Source of the DNA: Pseudomonas fontis
GTDB lineage: Bacteria > Pseudomonadota > Gammaproteobacteria > Pseudomonadales > Pseudomonadaceae
Length of the DNA stretch: 56,244 nt
Assembly: GCF_028656955.1 (NCBI RefSeq)
Contig: NZ_JAMDGY010000045.1
Coordinates: 1-56,244, forward strand
Direction: 5' to 3'
In this document: positions 29,044-38,600 of the stretch, in pieces
How positions within the stretch are numbered: position 1 is the stretch's first letter
How the letters are laid out: each line of letters opens with the position of its first letter
Position numbers and translations under genes: made by a program
The notes under the pieces: generated by a model
The model's input: the letters and a program-made list of their open reading frames with translations, nothing else
Databases searched by the model: none
Told to the model about the DNA's origin: nothing

Positions 29044-29148
29044 GTCAACTCTCTGGCAGGCGGGGCAAAACGCAACAGCGTCAGACGCGAGCCTGACAAT
29101 CAACCACGCGAAGGGGGGCAGCACAGGCCGCCCAAATACGAATGGGTG

Positions 29149-29177
29149 ATATTATTATGACATCATCTTGACGTCAA
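29149..29177 (-). promoter_or_regulatory. Sigma70-type promoter of TpsA-2 with dyad in spacer
   Basis: Minus-strand TTGACG (29172-29177), a 17-bp spacer and TAATAT (29149-29154), about 100 bp upstream of the TpsA-2 ATG. The dyad GACGTCA-N3-TGATGTC is the same as in the TpsA-1 promoter. This is the clearest of the three promoters. Confidence 0.75.
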
Positions 29178-29195
29178 ATTTCCCCCGCCCAGGCA

Positions 29196-29654
29196 TTACC
29201 AGATTTCGTGCGTATGCGCCCGGTAGCCCTTCTCGATACGTTCCACCAGCAATGGCGCACTGATGATGCCGCGCACCGGGTAGCGCATTTCCTCTTCGCT
29301 CAACCCACGCTCCAGGCGTGTTTCGTCTTCACCATCCCACAACCAGAGCGAGCCACCCGGGCCACCGGCCCGGGCGCGGAAGGTTGGGAACGCCTGCAGG
29401 GCCGGGCTGACCGGGACATTCCCCACCACCGCCAGCAACCCCTGGTTGACCGCACTCTGCACCACAAAGAATGCAGAAAACTGTGGCTCGGCCTCAACCA
29501 CCGAGGCAAACGTCTCGGGTGGGGATGCATGGAACCCCGGGAACACCCGGATCAGGAACCCGAACTCCGGGTGCTTGTGGGTGACCTGCGCATAGGCGAC
29601 ACCTTCAGCCGTCAGCACCTGCAGGATGTCACCCAGCTTTACTTTCTTCGCCAT
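29196..29654 (-). CDS. imm3: putative immunity protein (Imm26-like) paired with the GIY-YIG tip of TpsA-3
   Basis: This is a 152-residue soluble protein with no signal peptide. Its ATG (29652-29654) directly abuts the TAA of TpsA-3 (29655-29657), giving TAAATG and probable translational coupling. The N-terminus (KLGDILQVLTAEGVAYAQV, then GFLIRVFPG) has the short beta-barrel look of Imm26-type immunity proteins: a GD-hydrophobic opening, a 'YAQV' strand and an aromatic strand. That family call is from memory and is tentative. Its position directly after a nuclease-like toxin tip is the main argument for function: it should protect the producer and its siblings from TpsA-3. A separate promoter for TpsA-2 lies just downstream, which closes this unit. 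Confidence 0.8.
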   Translation of the reverse strand: MAKKVKLGDILQVLTAEGVAYAQVTHKHPEFGFLIRVFPGFHASPPETFASVVEAEPQFSAFFVVQSAVNQGLLAVVGNVPVSPALQAFPTFRARAGGPGGSLWLWDGEDETRLERGLSEEEMRYPVRGIISAPLLVERIEKGYRAHTHEIW

Positions 29655-32600
29655 TTAGAAACCTTTGTATCCCGCACGTTTGAGGAGTTCTGCGCCCCGG
29701 ATCAAGCCCCGCTCGTACTTGGTCGGGTTCTTGGTTTTCGATATCGAGTTGATCTTGTTGATCAGCGTACTGTCGAGCTTGCCGGTCTGCTCGATCTTGC
29801 CGGCGAGGCCATGGTATTCGATCAGGGTCTGTTCGACAGCACGGGCATCAGAACGCGAGAGGTTTTTCAGGCCCGGGATCTGCTCGATGACGATCCCTTT
29901 CTCGCGCATGTGCGCCTGGCCACGCTTGACGATATCGTCGGTGATCCCCACGTAGCGGGTCACACCATCGACCACACAGCTGTAGACGCAGGTCTTGCCA
30001 CCGACAATAGTCCGCGCACCGGCATCCTTGGCGGCGTTCAGGGCGTCGGTTTCAGCCTTGCGCACCGTCTTGATCTCGTTCGCCTTCTCCACGGCGGCCC
30101 GTACGCGCGGCGAGCTCATCACCCCTTCCGCCACACCCAGCACCCGCTCGGTCACCAGCTTGCGGCCCGGCAACTCGCCAATCAGTTGCAGGAACGGCTC
30201 CCAACTGCCGGTAACCTCGGCCAGCGTTTGCAGGCTCGACACGGCACGTTCGACCAACTGGTCCTTGTAGCCCTGGCAGGCAGTCGTGGTGCACTTCAAC
30301 CCTTCCAGTGCAGACAAGCCCGCTTCGATATCCTGCTGCTGCCAACGCGCGAATGCCGGACCACCGGTCTTCAACGCGCGCTCGTAGTTTTCGTCGCTGA
30401 GTTGCTTGTGGCCGCGGGCGACCCAGAATTTCTCCTGGCATGCACCATCACTGCCGCAATCGTTCATGTCACCGACAAAGTCGGACATGTCGCTGTGGTT
30501 GAGGTTGTTGTACTGCGTCGCGTTGGTGGCGATCCACGAACCGTCTTCTAGGCGCTTGCCATCCCCCTCGTCACGCGCTGCAGCGCTGACCACACCGACC
30601 AGTTGCGAGGCGATCAACATCAACGCATCGCGATTGACCGGGTCCATTTGCGTGGCCAGTCGGCGCAGCTGGTTGGCCAGCATCTCGTTGGCCCCCGCAG
30701 CAATCGCACCGGTGGCGAAGTCGCCGCCCGCCGCCTGGGCGACAAAACCACCGACCAGTGCATGCAGGGCAATCTTCTCCGGGCTGCCGGTGCGCAGGCC
30801 GGCATCGCCCGCCGTACTGAACGCGGTGGCCGCCAGCGTGTTGAACACCGCCGACTGGAGGATCGCGCGAATGTCTGCGTCACGCCCAAAGGCCTGCCCC
30901 ACCGCCCCCGATGCAGCACCAATCGCCAACTGCTGGGCACCGAAACGACCAATGCCTTCCAGCGACCCCAGGTCGACCACGCTCTTGCCGTCGACGATCT
31001 TGGTCTTGGCGATATCACCGAAGTAGTTCTCGGCAATGCCGGCGGTGATCGCGGCGATGGCAGCGCTGGACAGGCTTTCCTTGCTCAGGGTGTCCTTGAG
31101 CACCTGGCCCAGGTCGCCCTTGTTGCTGATCGCACTGTTGAGCGCCGTGTTGGCCAGGGCTGCCGCCCCCGCCAGTTGCGCACCGGCCAGGCCCAACCCG
31201 GCCGGGCCAAGCACCGCCGCCAGGAGAATCGCCATGACCATCTGCGCCCCGGCACCCAGGCCGGAGTTCTCGTATTTGAAGCGGGTGTGGATCTCCTGCA
31301 CCTGGCGCCAGTCGACCCCGCCCTTGGCCTCGACTTCCTTGAGCCAGCCCAGGTTCGGGTCGGCCTTGACCATGGCGTCGATCGACTCGGCAACCGACTC
31401 CTGGTTCACCTGGCGGACATCGGCATGGATGGTCCCCGCCGCCTTGATCACCAGTTCACCGTTGACCGTCATCTGGGTCTGGCGGAAGGTCTCGTCGGTA
31501 CTGCCCTTGCCCTTCATGCTGAACCAGGCAAGGCTGCTGTCGCTCTTCTCGTGGCTCTCCTGCTTGAGGTCCTTGACGCTCTGGAAGTAGATGTCGCCGC
31601 CGCTGTCGAGGGTCAGGTCACCACCGCTGTCGAGCTTGGCGGCCTGGTAGCGCTGATCGCCGCTGCTGACCAGGGTCAGGTGGCCGCCGGTGCTGATTTC
31701 ACTGACGACATGGTTGACTGTGGTCGACTCGTCACGCTTGGTGACCTTGCGCCCCCAACTGCCGTTGGACTTCTTGTCATACAGCGAATAGTCCCGGTCT
31801 TCGGCCGCCAGCAGCGCCAGTTCATCGCCCGCCACCAGGTAGGCCTCGTCACCGGCCTCGATGCGGCTGGCAATCAAGGTCAGGTCGTTGTCGGCCGACA
31901 GGTCGATGTTGCCGCCCGCCTTGAAGCTGGTCGAGACTTGGCGAACGTGGTCTTCCTGACGGGTCACCTTCTTGGTCTTGGAGTAGAAATGCTCCTCGTT
32001 GGCCGCCGAGGTCAACGTCAGGTCGTTCCCGGCATTGACCGCGATGTTGCGCTTGGCCTCGACCTCGCTGGCAATCGCGGCGAAGTCACGCTCGGCGACC
32101 AGGGTGATGTCGCGGCCCGCATCGATGGTGCCGACATGCTGGGTGAGCGATTCCTTCTGATGGCCACGGCCCCAGTCTTCGCTGACCTCCTGCTCGGCCG
32201 AGCTGAGCACCAGATCGCGCCCGGCATCGATGTCCAGGTCACGACCGGCCTGAATCACCCCGCCCAGGTTCATCACGTCGCGCCCGGCGCCGATGGTCAG
32301 GTCATTGCCGGCCTCGATGCGCCCGGCACTGTCGATGTAGTCGCGACGGTTGCCGCCGACCTGGTGGGTGGTCACCGTGCGTTCGTTGACCACATCGCCC
32401 AGTAGCGCATTGAGGCTGACATCACGGCCCTTGATGATCCCGCCAGCACCATTGAGGATGCTGTCGCCTGCCAGCATGTCGAGGCGATTGCCCGCCTCGA
32501 GCAGGCCACCGTTGACCAGGTTCTTGCCGGCGCTGGCCGACAGGTTGTTGTTGGCCTTGATCGTGCCGACGTTGCTCAGGCTGTCACCGGCCACCAGGGT

Positions 32601-35600
32601 CACGTCGTTGCCCGCGATCAGCGCGCCGTTGGGTGCCAGGCGGTTGTTCGCCTGGGCCAGGTACAGCACCGGCACCAGCACCTTCTCGCCATTCACCACG
32701 TGCTCTTCGAGCCAGACGATGTCGTGGGTCAACGCGGTGACCTGCTGCGCCGTCAGGGTCACGCCCACGCTCAGGTCCAGGCGCTGCTTGCTGGCGATGG
32801 CGTTGTCCATCAGGTATTTGTACAACGCCTCGTTGCTGGTCTGGCCGTCGATGAAGCGCTGGCCGGTACGTGCAACCACCGCGTCCTGGATCAGCCGCTG
32901 CTCGTAGAAACCATCGCCCAGGCGCTTCCAGCTCTTGTCCGGGTCGTAGCCCAGGTTGCCGAGCAGGTAATCCGAGCTCATGAACGACTTGAGGTCGGTG
33001 AGCACCGGGTTGGTTTCGATCAGGTATTTATGCGGCTGCGAGCGGCCGCTGTTGTCCGGCAAGCCCTGGACCTGGCGGATGCTGGTCGGCGGTACCACCT
33101 TGGGTTTGTCCCACGGCGCCGGTTTGGTCAGCGCCAGCGGGTCCAGCGCGGTCAGGCCGGCAGCATCGGTATTGCGCTCCGGCAAGCGGCCGCTGCCATT
33201 GCCGGTGTTGTCCAGCGCCACCGAAGTGGCGCGGGTATCGAGCTCCAGGCGCTCGCGCTGGGTCGGGTCGACCGCACGAACGCTGGCGTCCACCTGCGGC
33301 AGGTTGCCCAGTTGCGAGTCGCGCCCCGGAGTGATCGGCAACGGCCGGTCACGCTCGGCCAGGTTGATGCTCGAACCGCCCAGGGTCCAGCCCGAAGAGG
33401 ACGGCACGCTGACCGCACCTTCGCTGGTGCTCAGGCGGAACAGGCCGTTCTGCCCGGTGGGCAGGCTGAAGCCCGGCAACGCCAGTGGGTTGACCTGCTG
33501 TTGGGCGAGGTCAGGTGGCAGTTGCTTGTTGATGTCGATCAGGATCGGCTGGGCGGAAGTCGCCCCGGTGTTGGTGCCGCGACCGCCAAAGCCATTGGGT
33601 GCGGTAAAGGGTTTTTCCACACCATTGCCGAGCTTCTGGGTGGCATTGATGCTGACATTGCCGCCCGCCTGGATCACCGCGGGCACGTAGCTGGTGGCCG
33701 TGCCGGTAGCGATGACCTTCTCGTCGAATACCGCGGCATTGGCGACGAACGCCGGCAGTTCCATGCGCTGCCCGGTGCTGTACAGCGATGGGCCCATGTC
33801 CCTGGCACCCATGTGCCCGTCTTTGAATGCAAACACCAGCATCCCGTACGCCACGTAGCTCTCACTCGGCGTGGCGCAGCAGCGATAGGTGATGGTCGGC
33901 GCCCGGGAAACCTCCCCGTTCGGGTTGATGAACCACCAGTCCTTGTTGTAGGCCGCATCGTTGTATTGGTTGTACTGGATCAACTGGTCGAGCTGGCCAT
34001 ACCCCCTGGCATCCACACTGAGGTATTTGGCACTGATGTAGTCACCCAGCGCAGCACCGGTGTTCTCGAAATTGCCCACGGTGATGGCGATGTTGCCCGT
34101 GGCCGAGACGGTCGAGTTGGCGTTCTTGAAGTTGCTGCCCTGAACATCCAGGTTGCCCCCGGCATTCAGGCTGGCCGCCACGGAGCTCGGGTCACCCGAT
34201 ACCGTGGTCTTGTACTGCTGGACCCAGACCAGGTGCCACGGGGTTTTCTTCGAGCTGGAAACGCCATATGGCAGGCTCGTGCAGCTGTAGCAGCGCTGGC
34301 CGACAGCCGACGAATACAACTCCGAGGTCACCGAGAAGTTGTTGCGCTCGTTGCTGATCTGCTCGGCCTTGATGATGAAGTCGCGGGCGCTCTCCATCTT
34401 GCCGGACATGTTCTTCAGCACGGCGGCACGGGTGCCGGGCGACAAACCTTCAACGTTGAGGTTGCCCAGGCTGTAGATCTCGCCCAGCAGGTTGGTCAGG
34501 CTGCTGACCGACCAGGTCATGTCGGTGCCGCTGAAGATGAACGCATTGGCGTTGTTCTGCGCTGCGCCGCTGCTGATCTTCAGGGTGGTGCCGCTGGCCA
34601 GCGTGCCCCAGTTGTCCAGGCGCGAAGCGCGCACATCGAGGGCTTGCGCCGAGGTCAGGCGGCCATAGTTGGTCAGGCTGGCCAGGGTGCCCAGGCCACC
34701 GATGGTGGTCGTGCCGCCACCGGCGATGCTGGTGCTGGCGCCCAGCACGATGCTGTTGGCATCGAGCTTCAGGTCGCCGAGGCTGGTGGCCCGCCCCGTG
34801 CCGGAATAGCTGCCGCCCAGGTTGAGGCTGAAGGCTCCGTCACTGGCGATCAGGCCGTTGTTGACCCAGTTGCCGCCAGTGCCGACGAAGCTTTGCGAGG
34901 CCAGCAGGCGACCCGCACCCTCCACAGTCAACTGACCGACATTGACCGTCAGCCGGCCCGCCTGGATCACACTGTTGGTGCTCCAGTTGGCCGCCGAGAT
35001 GGTCAGGCCGCCCAGGGTCGCCAGCTCGCCGCCAGCACCGGAGAGATTGGCCAGGCTGACACCGAAGTCGCCCTGACCGCCGTGCAGCAAGCGGCCACCG
35101 CCATTGAGGAAGTTCCCGGCATTCAGGGCCAGGTCCGTGTTGGAGGTTTCCAGCACGCCGCCAAGGTTGTCGAGCAGGCCGCCAATCCGGAACTCGGTTT
35201 TACCGGTTTTACCCATTGCGCGCAGCTGCCCGCCCTGGTTGTCGAAACTGCCAGCGACCAGGCTCAGGGCCGTATCGCTTTCGATTACCCCGCCACGGTT
35301 GTACAGCGCGCCGCCCAGGCCGAAGCTCAGGTTCTGCCCGGCGATCTGCCCGCCGAAACTGTTGTCGACCCGGTTGGCCGTCACGCTGATCAGGCCATTG
35401 GCATAGACGCCGCCGCCCTGGTTGATGAATTCACCGGTATGAATGGATGTCTGGCCTGCCTGCGAAGCCAGGCGCCCACCTTGGTTGTGCAGCCCCGCCA
35501 ACGCCGTCAGCGTCAATTGCCGAGCCTGGATAACACCGCCCTGGTTGCTCAGCAGGCCGCCGTTGATTTGTGCAGTCAGGGCACCCTTCAGGCTCGCCAG

Positions 35601-38600
35601 CACACCGTTGCGGTTGTTCAAGCTGCCTGCCGTCAGACCCACGTCGCCTCGCTGGGCAATGATCTGGCCATTCTGGTTGACGATGGCGCCACGGGTATCA
35701 AGGGTGATGTCGGTCAGGCTTTGCAGTTTGCCCTTGGTGTTGTCCAGGCTGCCGGCGTCGATCTTCAGCACGCCGCTTTCGCTGTGCAACAGACCTTCTT
35801 CGCTGTTGCGCACCTCGCCTTTGCTGTTGATGAGCAGATCACCCACCGCAGCCAAGGTGCCGCGCTGGCTGTTGTCAACGCCCTGCGCGTGCAGGGTCAG
35901 GGTGGTCTGGCTACCCAGCTGGCCGCCGTGGTTGATCACCTGGCCGGCTTTATCCACGTTCAGCGCAGCGCCACTGAGCAGCTTGCCCCGGCTGTTGTTC
36001 AGGTCAGCATCCAGCACCAGCGTGATCGGGCCTTTGCCGATGAGGCGGGCGTCGCTGTTGTTCAGGCCGGCGGCCTGCAAATAGATCCCGGCCTTGCTGT
36101 CCAGCAGGCCGCCCGCGCTGTTGTCGAGCGCGCCCTTGGTCAGCACCAGGTGCTGGCCGGCACCACTGGCGAGTACACCGCCACGGTTGTCCAGCGAAGC
36201 CGCCGTCACCTTCAGTTCGCCCAGGCTGGCCAACGCGCCGCCCTGGCCATTGCGTAGCGCGCCATCGAGTTCGACGACAAGCGTGCCATCACGACTGGAC
36301 ACCGTACCGCCATCGCTGTTGTCGACGCTGGTGCCGTCCAGGCGGACGCCTTGCCAGCCAGACACCAGGCCCTTGGCGTTGATCAACTGGCTGGCATCGA
36401 GGTTCAGTTGCTGATGGCTGATCAGGCTGCCACCACTGTTGTTCAGGGTGCGCCCGAGCAGGCTGAACTGCTGGCTGCTGGAGATTTCGCCGCCACGGTT
36501 GTACAGGTCGCGCAGTTGCTTGATCAGCAGCAGCCCCGGCGAATTGAGCGTACCGCCCTGGTTGTCCAGGTCGCCGTTGTTGAGGTCCAGGGTCAGGCTG
36601 TCGGCACCGAACAGCTTGCCGCCCTGCTGTTCAAGCCCGGTGACGCTGGCCAGCAGCGTCTTGCCGGCAATCTGCCCGGCATCGTTGTTGCGCAGCTGGG
36701 TCGCAGTGAGATCGAGGGTGGTGCCGGCAATCACCCGGCCACGCTGGCTGTTGTCCAGCTCGCCGGTCTTCAGTACGACCTGCCCCTTGGCCGTGACCAC
36801 GCCGTCTTCACGGTTGTCCAGGCTGGCGCTGGTCAGCTTGAGGTTGCCGTCGCCCAGGAGCTTGCCGCGCTGGTTGAGTACCTGGCCCTGGCTGTCCAGG
36901 GTCAGGTCCGTGGCGCTCGACAGGGTACCGCCGCTGTTGTCCAGGCGCGCGCCGCTGACCACGAGGCTGCTTTCACTGTCGATGCGCCCGCCGATATTGA
37001 GGACCTCACCGCTCAGGTTGAGCTTCACCGGCCCATCGCTGGACAGTCGTCCGGCACTGTTGTCCAGTGTGCTCTGGGGCCCGGTACCGGTCAGGGTAAG
37101 CGCTTGCTTGGCCGACAGCTCACCCTTGTTGCGGTTGTGGACCTGGTTGAAGCCGAGGTCCAGTGCACGATCGGCGCGCACCCGTCCCTGGTCACTGTTG
37201 TCCAGGCTGTTGCCGGTCAGCGCGATGCTGCCCTTGCTGGTGATCTCGCCGTCGCGGTTGTCGATGTCATCGACCGTCAGCGTGGCGTCCTTGGCAGCCT
37301 TGACCAGGCCTTTGGCGCGGTTGTCCAGGCGCTGGCCGGCAACCGTCAGCCCACCCTCGGCGATCAGCTCGCCGGCCTGGTTGTCGATGACCCCGCCGCG
37401 CACGTCCAGGTCTTGCTGGGACGCCACGTGGCCCTGGTGGTTGTTCAGCGTGTTGCTGCGCAGCAGCAGGTTGCCGTTGGCGAACAGGGTGCCCGCCTGG
37501 TTGACCAGCCCACCTTGGGCACCGAGGTCGATGTCCAGCACGCCACGGCTGCTGATCAGACCTGCGCTGTTGTCCAGGCTGGCTGCGCGGACCGTGAGCG
37601 ATGCCGCGAGGATCTGCCCCTTGAGCGAGGTCAGCGCCTGTTCGAGGGTCAGGGTCAGTGCCTGTTTGCTCAGCACTTTGCCGGCGCTGGTGTCGAGCTG
37701 GCGCGCCGCCAGGGTGAAGGCCTGGTCGCTGGAAATCTCACCGCCCTGGTTGGCGACATCCTTGAGCTGCTTGAGGGTCAGGATGCCGCTGTTGTGGATC
37801 AAGCCACCCTGGTTGTTCAAGTGGCCGTGTTGCAGGTCGAGGCTGAGGTCGCCGGTGCTGTACAGCTCACCGTTCTGCTGCTCCAGCCCGGTCACCCGCA
37901 CATCCAGCGCCTGGCCACTGGCAATGCGGCCCTTGTCGCTGTTGTTGACCTGGCCGGCCTTGAGTTGCAGGCGCCCGGCACTGCTCAGGCGGCCCTGCTG
38001 GTTATCGAAGCGGCCCGTGTCCAGCGAGGCATCCAGGCCGTTGTTGATCACGCCCTGGCGGTTGTCCAGGCGGCCGCTGGCCAGGCTCAGGCCAGCGTCG
38101 CTTTCGAGGGTGCCTTCACGGTTGTCGATTTCGGCCGACGCCTTCAGCGTCAGCTGCTGCGTGCTGGAGATAGCACCGCTGCGGTTGTCGATTTGCGCCG
38201 TTTCAAGCAACAAGGCGCCTTCGCTTTCCAGATGGCCTTGCTGGTTGTCGAGCCGGCCGTCGCGCGCAGGCAGGCCACGGTCATGCAAGCGGATTTCCAG
38301 GCGTTCGCGAGCAGAAACCACACCGCCGCTGTTGTCCAGGCGTGCGCCGTCGAGGCTGATCTGCTGGGCGGACACCAGGCCCTTGTTGTGGTTGATCAGT
38401 TGTTCGAGCACCAGGCCCAGGGTGGTGCCGGCCAACAGCTTGCCGCCACTGTTGTCGAGTACCTGGCCTGCGCCATCAATGCCCTTTTCAGCAGAGATCT
38501 CACCGCCCCGGTTGTCCAGCTCGCCGACCCGCAAGGTGCTCGACTGGCCACTGCCGATCAGGCCGGCGGCGCGGTTGTCCGCCCTCCCCGCGTCCAGGTG

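Noticed and set aside
29044..29124. Upstream extension of TpsA-2 to an ATG at 29124
   Set aside because: It would add 27 residues before a signal peptide that in both paralogs starts at MDV. The added residues are not shared and lie in the 5' leader.
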